Origin: SZAS-103 sp038323475
Lineage (GTDB): Bacteria > Pseudomonadota > Gammaproteobacteria > Xanthomonadales > Xanthomonadaceae
NCBI GenBank assembly: GCA_038323475.1
Contig: JBBQHA010000086.1
Coordinates: 1-13,865, forward strand
Length of the DNA: 13,865 nucleotides
Direction: 5' to 3'
Translations under genes and position numbers: made by a program
The notes under the pieces: generated by a model
The model's database searches: none
The model's input: the letters and a program-made list of their open reading frames with translations, nothing else
Told to the model about the DNA's origin: nothing
Part shown: positions 1-5,836 of the stretch, in pieces
Layout: each line of letters starts with the position of its first letter
Numbering within the stretch: position 1 is the first letter of the stretch

Positions 1-468
1 GCGCTCTGCCGGCTCCGCGCCAGCCACCGGCGGCCAGATCGTGTAGTTCCCGATGGGATTCGCCGGGTTGCCCCAGTGCGAAAACTCGATGTCGATTTCG
101 TTGGTGGCGTCCGGCCCGACGTCCGGAGTCGGATAGTCGAACAGGCCGAGCACGAGATTCCTGTCGAGTTGGTCGATCGGCCCGGTGATCTTGAACTCGT
201 ACGTGCCGAAGCCGAGGCGCTGGTCGAGGAACACCTCGGCGCATGTCCACACGCCGTTGCGCAACATGACCTTGAGGTGCAACGCGCCGGCAGTATCGAC
301 CCAGGCGTTGCTGGCGTTCCATCGATTCGGCCCCGGACCACCCTGGCCGGAACGCACTTCCCAGGTGTAACCGGAGAACGCGACCGTCTTGGCATGCACG
401 GGAGCCAGGACGGCAACTGTCGCCAATGCGACGGCAACAACGAAGGCCAGCAAGGAATGGGAACGCAT
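1..468 (-). CDS. Secreted glycoside hydrolase family 16-like protein, 3' end cut by the window edge
   Basis: The first 156 residues are visible and the reading frame runs off base 1. Residues 1-26 form a signal peptide: a positive start, a long hydrophobic core and a likely cut after PVHA, so the enzyme should be exported. The mature part begins with a beta-strand-like stretch (FSGYTWEVRSG). It contains NEIDIEF at 123-129, which fits the GH16 active-site pattern E-x-D-x-E, with E124 as presumed nucleophile and E128 as acid/base. The preceding GTYEFKITG and NLVLGLFDYP also fit the GH16 jelly-roll. By family it should cut beta-glucans or related polysaccharides outside the cytoplasm; the substrate cannot be read from this fragment. 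The ATG at 468 is preceded by GGGAG seven bases upstream. The gene diverges from the SET-domain gene. Family call is firm; specificity is unknown. Confidence 0.8.
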   Translation of the reverse strand, partial: MRSHSLLAFVVAVALATVAVLAPVHAKTVAFSGYTWEVRSGQGGPGPNRWNASNAWVDTAGALHLKVMLRNGVWTCAEVFLDQRLGFGTYEFKITGPIDQLDRNLVLGLFDYPTPDVGPDATNEIDIEFSHWGNPANPIGNYTIWPPVAGAEPAER

Positions 469-609
469 CGGCAATCTCCCGTGGTGTCGGCAGCATTATT
501 GCCCGACAAGGCGTTGCCGGCGAGGTCGATTGACATGCCGTGCCGCGCGCACGACCATCCAGCGCACATCGCCGTCTCCAGACCCGACGAACATTGGATG
601 CCAGACCCC
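469..609. other. Divergent intergenic region between the GH16-like and SET-domain genes
   Basis: These 141 bases should hold both promoters. The only strong signals are the GGGAG ribosome site for the minus-strand gene (about 476-480) and a GAGG at 522-525 before the alternative SET start at 535. I see no convincing -35/-10 pair or operator. Confidence 0.4.
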
Positions 610-1041
610 ATGCTGATCCAGCCAGCCGCCGTGTATGTCAAGGACACAGGAACACCCAGGGGCCGCGGCGTTTTCGCCGGCCGCGCGTTCAAGCAGGATG
701 ACGTCGTGGAAGCCTGTCCCGTCGTCACGTTCGTGCCGCTGCCCGGCCGGCGACTGCCGCAGGACCTCAAGCGGATCGTGTTCGGATGGGGCAAGCTCGT
801 TGGCCTGCCATACCCGCGTCCGGCCATCGCGCTCGGCTACGGCAGCATGTACAACCACAGCAATCCCGCGGGCCTGCGTTGCGTGGCCGATCCGGCGAAC
901 AGCATTCTCCGGTTCGTCGCGATTCGCGATATCGACGCGGATGAGGAACTGACGATCAACTACAACTCCATTGCGACCGGCATGTCGACCGACGACGTCT
1001 GGTTCGAAAACAATGGCGTGCAACTGATCGCCGATCCGTAG
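610..1041 (+). CDS. SET-domain protein (putative protein-lysine methyltransferase)
   Basis: This is a compact 143-aa single-domain protein. It has the three sequence marks of a SET fold: GRGVFA at 18-23 (first SET motif), YNHSNP at 81-86 (the NHS motif that helps bind S-adenosylmethionine), and EELTINYN at 112-119 (the catalytic-tyrosine region, usually GEELTYDY). There is no pre-SET or post-SET cysteine cluster. The family transfers methyl groups to lysines; bacterial targets are mostly unknown, so the substrate here is unknown. The start is uncertain. ATG at 610 places the domain at the N-terminus as in similar short bacterial SET proteins but has no clear ribosome site. ATG at 535 has GAGG nine bases upstream and would add 25 residues that look unlike coding sequence. 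ATG at 598 is also possible. It stands alone, divergent from the GH16-like gene. Confidence 0.8.
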   Translation: MLIQPAAVYVKDTGTPRGRGVFAGRAFKQDDVVEACPVVTFVPLPGRRLPQDLKRIVFGWGKLVGLPYPRPAIALGYGSMYNHSNPAGLRCVADPANSILRFVAIRDIDADEELTINYNSIATGMSTDDVWFENNGVQLIADP

Positions 1042-1104
1042 CGCAGCGAGCGGCAGTGGCAGCCGTCTCCGGCAGCACTATCGGCTTTCCAGCAAAGGCT
1101 CACC

Positions 1105-1524
1105 GTGTCGAAAAACTCGAAAGCGAAGCGCGACGCCTGCAAGAAGAAACAACCCGGGTCGCGCGCAGTGACGCCGGCTCCGTCGGTCGAGCCGCATGGC
1201 GCCCTGTTCGACGCGGACGGCAACGTGCGCTGCGGCGTCGGGCGGCGCGGCAGCGAGTGGGTCTTCCTGCTCGATGGACGCATCGTGACCGCCACCGACA
1301 GCGCCGGCATGGGCATTGCGATGCTCCGGCATGCAGCAAGCATGCGCGAACGCGACGGCCTGCCCGTGCGGGTGACCTTGACGACCGCATTGAAAACAGC
1401 CGCGACCGGGGAAGCGGAGGCCGTGGGCAAGACGCTCGGTGCGTATCTTGAAATGCTGGAAACGGAACGGGCCGAACGCCTCGACAGCAGGAATCCGTCG
1501 AGCGATGACGAGCCCCGGCATTGA
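1105..1524 (+). CDS. Hypothetical protein, 139 aa, basic N-terminus
   Basis: I do not recognise this family. The GTG start at 1105 is supported by AAAGG at about 1094-1098. The first 20 or so residues are rich in lysine and arginine (MSKNSKAKRDACKKKQ) and probably disordered. Residues 32-75 look like a small beta domain (ALFDADGNVRCGVGRRGSEWVFLLDGRIVTATDS). The rest is mostly helical and ends in a charged tail around LEMLETERAERLDSR. No signal peptide or membrane segment is visible, so it is probably cytoplasmic. It starts 63 bases after the SET gene on the same strand and could share its transcript. Its stop lies 10 bases from the stop of the convergent membrane-protein gene, leaving almost no room for a terminator. 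Confidence 0.6.
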   Translation: MSKNSKAKRDACKKKQPGSRAVTPAPSVEPHGALFDADGNVRCGVGRRGSEWVFLLDGRIVTATDSAGMGIAMLRHAASMRERDGLPVRVTLTTALKTAATGEAEAVGKTLGAYLEMLETERAERLDSRNPSSDDEPRH

Positions 1525-1534
1525 CCGGGAAACC

Positions 1535-2194
1535 TCATAGGCCTCGCACAGGCCTATTGCACAGGTGGTTCGAAATGCGCGCGCGGACCATGCGCAGGTG
1601 CAGGATCGGATAGAGATTCAGGCACGCATGCAGTGCAAGACACAGGATCAACACGCCCCACCAGCCGTGCCATGCCGCGTACATCAGGTAGGGAATGGTG
1701 AAGACGGATCCCCAGAAATGGATCGCCTCGGCGGTTTCGAGATGGCCGCGAATGGATGACGGATCGCGCAGGAATTTCCGCAGATAGACCGCTGGCGACA
1801 GATGCCTGAGCGGGCTGTTGCGCAGCACCGCGCCAAAAGCGGCGACGCCGAACCGGCGGTATCGAACGCCCGACAACTCCCATGCGCGGATCCCGCGAAG
1901 CGGTGCCGGCGTCTCCAACGGTACGACTGCAAGGGCGAATGCGGTCCAGCCCAGTACGACAAACACATGGATCGCGGCGAAAGCCATCGAGCCTGTGCCC
2001 ACTGCCTTGGCGAGCATCGTCGAGGACAGCGCGAATGCAGCCGTGACCAGTGCCAGCGTCAGCACATCGCGGAGAGCCTTGCCGCCGGTCGGCGCACGCC
2101 GTTGCCAGACGACGAAGCCGGCCACGGTTGCCGCAACGACCGCCACGATCGCGACTACTTCGGTCACATTCCGGCCGATGCCGACATCAACCAT
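1535..2194 (-). CDS. Integral membrane protein with CrtO-acyltransferase-like C-terminal half
   Basis: The 219-aa protein has about five membrane helices: residues 11-30, 43-63, 71-92, 156-174 and 176-197. The C-terminal half reads like the glycosyl-4,4'-diaponeurosporenoate acyltransferase (CrtO) family. Matching features are a basic NSPLRHLSPAVYLR stretch at 126-139, a helix beginning ETAEAIHFWG at 153-162, and the closing motif NLYPILHLRMVRAR at 193-206. In Staphylococcus CrtO esterifies a glycosylated carotenoid, but many bacteria carry distant members of unknown substrate, and no carotenoid gene is near here. The match rests on motif recall, so the enzyme function is only a suggestion. 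The ATG at 2194 has AGAGG about nine bases upstream. Its first base overlaps the stop of the doubtful ORF upstream (TGATG). Confidence 0.6.
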   Translation of the reverse strand: MVDVGIGRNVTEVVAIVAVVAATVAGFVVWQRRAPTGGKALRDVLTLALVTAAFALSSTMLAKAVGTGSMAFAAIHVFVVLGWTAFALAVVPLETPAPLRGIRAWELSGVRYRRFGVAAFGAVLRNSPLRHLSPAVYLRKFLRDPSSIRGHLETAEAIHFWGSVFTIPYLMYAAWHGWWGVLILCLALHACLNLYPILHLRMVRARISNHLCNRPVRGL

Positions 2195-2487
2195 CAGGGG
2201 ATCCTCTTGCCATGCAGTGGCGGCGAAACGTTCGCTGTCGCGTCGATCCTAGCGAATAGCCAAACGACCAGCATCACCCACGCCACGGTTGACAGCCGCA
2301 GGACGCGCGAGCGAGAACCCGGGCGGGAAGCACCCGGATCCGGGTCATCCGCAAGACGCTTGTGCGCAAGCGCGCGGGACAGGATGCGATGGGCGCGCAA
2401 CGCAACGAAAACAGCTCGTGTTCCGGCACGACGACCATGCGGGTCCACAAAGGCTTCACTACGAGGCAGGACGAAACAGGCGGACAA
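2194..2487 (-). CDS. Doubtful small ORF, 97 aa, one predicted membrane helix
   Basis: This frame opens with a TTG and ends in TGATG, overlapping the start of the CrtO-like gene by one base, as translationally coupled genes do. Most of it is arginine-rich and compositionally like an unselected frame of GC-rich DNA. Only the last third looks protein-like: a hydrophobic run STVAWVMLVVWLFARI near residues 66-81 followed by a short tail. There is no good ribosome site before the TTG. It may be a short membrane peptide using a later start, or no gene at all. If it is not coding, the 326 bases from 2195 to 2520 hold only a perfect 14-bp palindrome (ACCCGGATCCGGGT, 2332-2345) and no other signal I can support. 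Confidence 0.2.
   Translation of the reverse strand: MSACFVLPRSEAFVDPHGRRAGTRAVFVALRAHRILSRALAHKRLADDPDPGASRPGSRSRVLRLSTVAWVMLVVWLFARIDATANVSPPLHGKRIP
2332..2345. repeat. Perfect 14-bp palindrome
   Basis: ACCCGGATCCGGGT is fully self-complementary. It lies between the secreted cysteine-rich protein gene and the CrtO-like gene, inside the doubtful ORF. It could be a protein-binding site, but in GC-rich DNA a single palindrome of this length may be chance. Confidence 0.3.
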
Positions 2488-2520
2488 GCCCGACCGCGGC
2501 CTGCCCCCTGCTTTCCAGTC

Positions 2521-3492
2521 CTAGTTGCCGGTCACGGTGACCGCAGCGAGGATCTGCGACGGCGAGGTGTGGCTCGGGTTCAACCAGATGGTCGATGTCC
2601 CGCCCTTCGGCACATAAGGCCAGACCTGCGAAAAAGTCGTACCGACCCCGCATGCCCACAACTGCGCCGCGCCGCCGTTGTTCGACACCCACACGCACAT
2701 TGCCGGGTAGTTCGACCCGGACAGGTTGTAGGTGATCTTGGTGCTGCCGAAGGCCTGCCCCGCCGGAACCTTCACCACGACCGGCGATGCGAAGATCTTC
2801 GGTGCGATCCCTTCCACGCCCTTGACGACGACCGATGCCAGGACCGGCGTCGCCGACGTCGCGCTCGGACTGACCATGAAGGTCTGGCTCACGCCCGGAG
2901 CGACATACGGCCAGGTCTGGGTGCCGTCGTTGCCCGAGCACGCCCACAGCTGGTTGGTGGCGCCGCCGTCATTCACCCAGATGCAGACCGAGACCGGCGA
3001 GTACCAGCTGATCACGCTCGAACCGCTACTCTGGCCGTAGGGAATGTTCACCGTCTTCGGTAACGCCGAGATCACCGCGAATTGCGACAGTGATGGATAG
3101 CAAAGACTGTTGGCCTCGTTCGTGCAGACCACGTAGCGAATCGTGTAGGTATTGAACGGCAGGCTTTGCGTACTGTATTGCGCGCCGCACACCGACGGAT
3201 TCCATTGCAGCGACGTCGGGACCCATCCCGACGGAACCGACGAGGAAAATGCGCAGATCGTCAGCGGCGTGCCGACCGGCAGGTTGTCGAATTCGTCGAT
3301 CCACCAGACATTGCCCTGCGGCGTCGCCGGATTGCCGCAACTGCCGCGATTCCAGGTCTTGTTGACGATCACCCATCCGGACGGCACCGGATCGTTCTTG
3401 CAGATCGTCTTCTCGCGCACCGTTGTCGCGAAGACGCTGTTGCTCGCCGCACACAGCAGCAACGCGAGGAAGATCTTGACCAGGGTCGGCAT
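2521..3492 (-). CDS. Secreted protein with two tandem duplicated domains and paired cysteines
   Basis: This 323-aa protein has a signal peptide (residues 1-22, cut after SVFA). The mature part is two different duplications. Residues 31-52 and 80-102 are copies of a Cys-bounded unit sharing VPSGWV, a W/N pair and a closing CG. Residues about 146-225 and 237-322 are copies of a beta-rich unit of about 85 residues sharing CVWV/CIWV, GGA-QLWAC, an 11-12 residue link, and VWPYV/TWPYV. The ten mature cysteines fall at 31, 52, 80, 102, 123, 131, 170, 185, 266 and 281. Spacing within the copies is conserved, so five disulfides are likely and the protein is probably periplasmic or extracellular. I do not recognise a named family or enzyme motif; adhesion or ligand binding is possible but unproven. 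The ATG at 3492 is chosen because it starts the signal peptide and has AGAGGG five bases upstream; a 22-residue upstream extension to 3558 is less likely. Confidence 0.75.
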   Translation of the reverse strand: MPTLVKIFLALLLCAASNSVFATTVREKTICKNDPVPSGWVIVNKTWNRGSCGNPATPQGNVWWIDEFDNLPVGTPLTICAFSSSVPSGWVPTSLQWNPSVCGAQYSTQSLPFNTYTIRYVVCTNEANSLCYPSLSQFAVISALPKTVNIPYGQSSGSSVISWYSPVSVCIWVNDGGATNQLWACSGNDGTQTWPYVAPGVSQTFMVSPSATSATPVLASVVVKGVEGIAPKIFASPVVVKVPAGQAFGSTKITYNLSGSNYPAMCVWVSNNGGAAQLWACGVGTTFSQVWPYVPKGGTSTIWLNPSHTSPSQILAAVTVTGN

Positions 3493-3628
3493 GAGAGCCC
3501 TCTCAGTCGAATGAAACGAGCCGCATGTTGCGGAGGCGTCGGGCATCCTGCACAGCATCCGTGCGCGGTTGCGACAAGCGATTCGAGCGGACTATGCGCC
3601 GGCATGCACGCGCTTGCATGAACCGTAT

Positions 3629-3643
3629 GCTGAACAGTTCAGC
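3629..3643. promoter_or_regulatory. Perfect 15-bp palindrome, candidate operator
   Basis: GCTGAAC and GTTCAGC flank a single A in the divergent spacer. The site is about 135 bases upstream of the minus-strand secreted-protein start and about 175 bases upstream of the plus-strand start. Palindromes of this size often bind dimeric regulators. The sequence matches no operator I can name. Confidence 0.35.
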
Positions 3644-3754
3644 TGGCGGCGCATGGGAAACGGCGCGCGGATGAACCGTCCAATGGCTGGCATCTTCATC
3701 GTCGCCGACCCGAAGAGATGCCAGCTGCGCACAGCCATGCCGACCGGCTGCAGT

Positions 3755-3770
3755 CGAAGCATGTGCTTCG
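3755..3770. repeat. 7-bp perfect inverted repeat with 2-base loop
   Basis: CGAAGCA and TGCTTCG flank TG, about 48 bases before the TTG start of the 179-aa gene. It could be an operator half of the divergent region or a short hairpin in the leader of that gene. Confidence 0.3.
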
Positions 3771-3817
3771 CGCCAAGAAGCGGACAATAGCCTTCACCAT
3801 GCACCTGGAGACACGCA

Positions 3818-4357
3818 TTGAGCTACGACCTCTGCATCTGGGACCCGTCCCGCCACGCGCCCTTGCCGACCAGCCGCAAGGAGGCCATCGCCACTGCGGA
3901 GCGGCTTGAAGCACTCAGCGACTCGGCCAATTCCAGGTTCAGTGAACTCGGCGCCCTGCTCGTCCAGCGCTACGACGACGATGCCGACGCCAAAAACGAT
4001 GGGGCCACCCTGACCGCCTTCTGGGGCAGCGACCCGCGCCAGCGCGCGGCTGCCTGTAGCTCCGCGGTACTGCGACTTTCGATCCCGTCCGACCCATGCA
4101 CGCGGCAGATCTCGCACGCCGTAGACGCAGCGGCCAGCCTGGGCCTGGTCGTCATGGACGACGAAATCGGGCTGTGCTTCCTGCCCGACGGCACGATCCT
4201 TCCGGAAGAAGACCGCGAGGCGTGGGAATCTGACCTCGCCGAGATGCGCGCCGGCCCCGAGGACCTTGTCGAGAGCAAGCCGGACGGCAGGACGTTCCTG
4301 GAAAAGCTCGGCGGGGAATTGTTCGACGCGATCGGGCGTGGGAACAAGCGGATTTGA
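3818..4357 (+). CDS. Hypothetical protein, 179 aa, TTG start
   Basis: I do not recognise a named family. The N-terminus MSYDLCIWDPSRHAPLPTS resembles a group of small uncharacterised proteobacterial proteins beginning MSYDLYVWDP, but I recall no function for them. The TTG start at 3818 is set by this conserved-looking N-terminus and by CTGGAG at 3804-3809. The protein is acidic, soluble and mixed alpha/beta, with no signal peptide or membrane segment. Visible features are QRYDDDADA near residues 50-58, a VMDDEIGLCFLPDG stretch near 112-125, and a charged helical C-terminus (LPEEDREAWESDLAEM). The gene diverges from the secreted repeat protein. An immunity-like or accessory role would be speculation. 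Confidence 0.65.
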   Translation: MSYDLCIWDPSRHAPLPTSRKEAIATAERLEALSDSANSRFSELGALLVQRYDDDADAKNDGATLTAFWGSDPRQRAAACSSAVLRLSIPSDPCTRQISHAVDAAASLGLVVMDDEIGLCFLPDGTILPEEDREAWESDLAEMRAGPEDLVESKPDGRTFLEKLGGELFDAIGRGNKRI

Positions 4358-4427
4358 AGCTTTCCGACGGACGTCGAACGGGTGGCGACGTACTCGTTGC
4401 CTGAAGTGGTCGAATGCACCACCCAAC

Positions 4428-4516
4428 GTCACCCCGAGCGCAGCGAGGGATCTCGTTGCAGGCAACGGGCGAGCGACGGATTGCACCGGCAGCTCCCTCG
4501 CCGCGCTCGGGATGAC
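4428..4516. repeat. Imperfect inverted repeat, dispersed intergenic repeat type
   Basis: The left arm (4428-4451, core CCCCGAGCGCAGCGAGGGA) matches the reverse complement of the right arm (4493-4516, core CCCTCGCCGCGCTCGGGA) at 21 of 24 positions. Between them sits a smaller perfect hairpin, CGTTGC/GCAACG (4454-4467). The CCGAGCGCAGCGAGGGA arm resembles short dispersed repeats I recall from intergenic regions of many proteobacteria. It may act as a transcript-ending or stabilising hairpin after the 179-aa gene. There is no following T-run. Confidence 0.6.
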
Positions 4517-4653
4517 AAGCCAGGGATCGAGCGAAGGCGCCGGGCTCCGGTCCGGAGGCTGCCTGCCACTTGATCAGCGCGTAGCCGTCGCAAGCAGACC
4601 GCGATCGCCTGATCATTCGGAACGTCCCGGGCGTCCGCCAATCACGTTCACCC

Positions 4654-4677
4654 GGGTGCTGGTAACTTACAGCACCC
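4654..4677. promoter_or_regulatory. Perfect 8-bp inverted repeat before the efflux operon, candidate repressor operator
   Basis: GGGTGCTG and CAGCACCC flank an 8-base centre (GTAACTTA), ending 22 bases before the ATG of the membrane fusion protein. The left arm also forms a separate 10-bp palindrome with the bases just upstream (CACCCGGGTG, 4649-4658), so three CACCC/GGGTG half-sites lie in 29 bases. RND pump operons are commonly controlled by TetR or MarR repressors binding such dyads. An RNA hairpin in the leader is the alternative. No regulator gene adjoins the operon here. Confidence 0.45.
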
Positions 4678-4699
4678 CGCGCGCACCGAGCACCACCGC

Positions 4700-5836
4700 A
4701 TGCCCTCCCCGTTCAACCGCTCCATCCTGCTGATCGCACTCTCCTGCCTCGCCCTCGCCGCCTGCGGCAGGAAAGCCGATCCGGCGGCATCGGGAGCCGC
4801 GGCGGATACCACTTCCGCCGGCCTCGCCGTGACTCTCGCCCGCGCCGGGCAGCGGCCGATCGAGCGCAGCGTGATCGCTTCCGGGCCGGTGGCTGCGTGG
4901 GAGGAGATGCAACTCGGGGTCGAGCTCAGCGGGATGCGGGTGACCGCGTTGAACGTCGATGTCGGGCAGCACGTCCACAAGGGCGAGGTGTTGCTGGAGA
5001 TCGACCACCGTACGCTCGACAGCGACCTGCGCCAGGCGCAGGCGACGGTCGCGGAGGCGCAGGCCGGGGTGAACCTGGCGAAATCGAACCTCGCCCGCGG
5101 GCAGATGATGGTGAAGGCGCAACTGATCAGCGCGAGCGCGTTCGATGAATTGCGCGCTGCGGAACTGCAGGCCGAGGCGCGTGCGAACACGGCTGCGGCG
5201 CAGCGCGACGGCGTGCAGATGCGTCGCGACTATGCATCGTTGCGTGCGCCGGACGACGGGGTGATTTCCAAACGCATGGTGCAGCCGGGCCAGGTCGTCA
5301 TGGCGGGCGGCGAACTGCTGCGCATGATCCGCCAGGGTCGGCTGGAATGGCGCCCGGAATTGCCTGCCGCGGACCTCGCGAAGATCGCGGTCGGCGCGAC
5401 GGTGGTCCTGCACGACGCGACCGGCAAACAGGTCGACGGCCGCGTGCGCGCGGTGTCGCCGGGCGTGGACACGGAAACGCGCACCGGCCTGATCCACGCC
5501 GACCTGCCCGCGCCCGGCGCGCTGAAGGCAGGCACGTTCGTCGAGGGCCGCATCATCACCAGCACTTCGACCGGATTGATGATCCCGGCTGCGGCGCTGG
5601 TCATGCGCGACGGCTACGGCTACGTGTACACCGTCGATGCGCAGGGCGTCGCCCATCGCGTCCGCGTGCACACCGGTGCGAGCGATGCCGGTCAGGTCGA
5701 AGTGACCGACGGGCTGCAGGACGGGCAGGCCGTGGTCGCGACCGGCGCCGGCTTCCTCGGCGATGGCGACCGGGTCCGCGTCGTGGATGCGCCCGCGTCG
5801 AACGCCGCCGCAGCCAAGCCGACGCAGCAGCCATGA
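4700..5836 (+). CDS. RND efflux periplasmic adaptor (membrane fusion protein), lipoprotein
   Basis: The 378-aa protein is the adaptor that links an inner-membrane RND pump to an outer-membrane channel. Residues 1-22 form a lipoprotein signal with lipobox LAAC ending at C22, so it should be acylated and anchored to the inner membrane. Next come a split biotinyl/lipoyl domain (about 70-103 with VDVGQHVHKGEVLLEID, and about 180-205 with LRAPDDGVISKRMVQPGQVV) and an alpha-helical hairpin of alternating Ala/Gln/Glu helices (about 105-175). The beta-barrel and membrane-proximal domains follow, including the PAAALVMRDGYGYVYTVD stretch. The tail is Ala/Pro-rich. Length is normal for the HlyD/AcrA family. 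No Shine-Dalgarno is visible before the ATG at 4700. Its last four bases ATGA overlap the pump start, so the two are co-translated. Substrates cannot be inferred. Confidence 0.93.
   Translation: MPSPFNRSILLIALSCLALAACGRKADPAASGAAADTTSAGLAVTLARAGQRPIERSVIASGPVAAWEEMQLGVELSGMRVTALNVDVGQHVHKGEVLLEIDHRTLDSDLRQAQATVAEAQAGVNLAKSNLARGQMMVKAQLISASAFDELRAAELQAEARANTAAAQRDGVQMRRDYASLRAPDDGVISKRMVQPGQVVMAGGELLRMIRQGRLEWRPELPAADLAKIAVGATVVLHDATGKQVDGRVRAVSPGVDTETRTGLIHADLPAPGALKAGTFVEGRIITSTSTGLMIPAAALVMRDGYGYVYTVDAQGVAHRVRVHTGASDAGQVEVTDGLQDGQAVVATGAGFLGDGDRVRVVDAPASNAAAAKPTQQP

Larger units (their letters stand above)
3493..3817. promoter_or_regulatory. Divergent intergenic region with three perfect dyads
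   Basis: These 325 bases separate the secreted protein gene (minus) from the 179-aa gene (plus) and should hold both promoters. Three dyads stand out. CATGCA/TGCATG lies at 3603-3620 with a 6-base gap. GCTGAACAGTTCAGC at 3629-3643 is perfect around one central base. CGAAGCA/TGCTTCG lies at 3755-3770 with a 2-base gap. Short open frames on either strand here look non-coding. I could not assign clear -35/-10 boxes. Confidence 0.4.
4358..4699. other. Intergenic region before the efflux operon
   Basis: These 342 bases hold no gene I can support. They carry a GTGGT/ACCAC hairpin (4406-4422), a dispersed-type inverted repeat (4428-4516), two TGATCA palindromes (in 4571-4577 and 4610-4616), and a strong inverted repeat (4654-4677) just before the membrane fusion protein start. 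The efflux promoter must lie here. No convincing -35/-10 pair is visible, and no Shine-Dalgarno sequence precedes the ATG at 4700. Confidence 0.5.

Noticed and set aside
76..609. N-terminal extension of the SET protein frame back to base 76
   Set aside because: The stretch is the antisense of the GH16-like gene and its signal peptide. The SET domain starts right after the ATG at 610.
3629..3643. Possible LexA/SOS box
   Set aside because: GCTGAACAGTTCAGC has GAAC and GTTC arms, but the one-base spacing fits neither the E. coli CTGT-N8-ACAG box nor the Gram-positive GAAC-N4-GTTC box. I kept it only as an unassigned palindrome.
3569..3804. Short overlapping open frames on both strands in the divergent spacer
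   Set aside because: They show no recognisable protein composition, lack ribosome sites and overlap each other.
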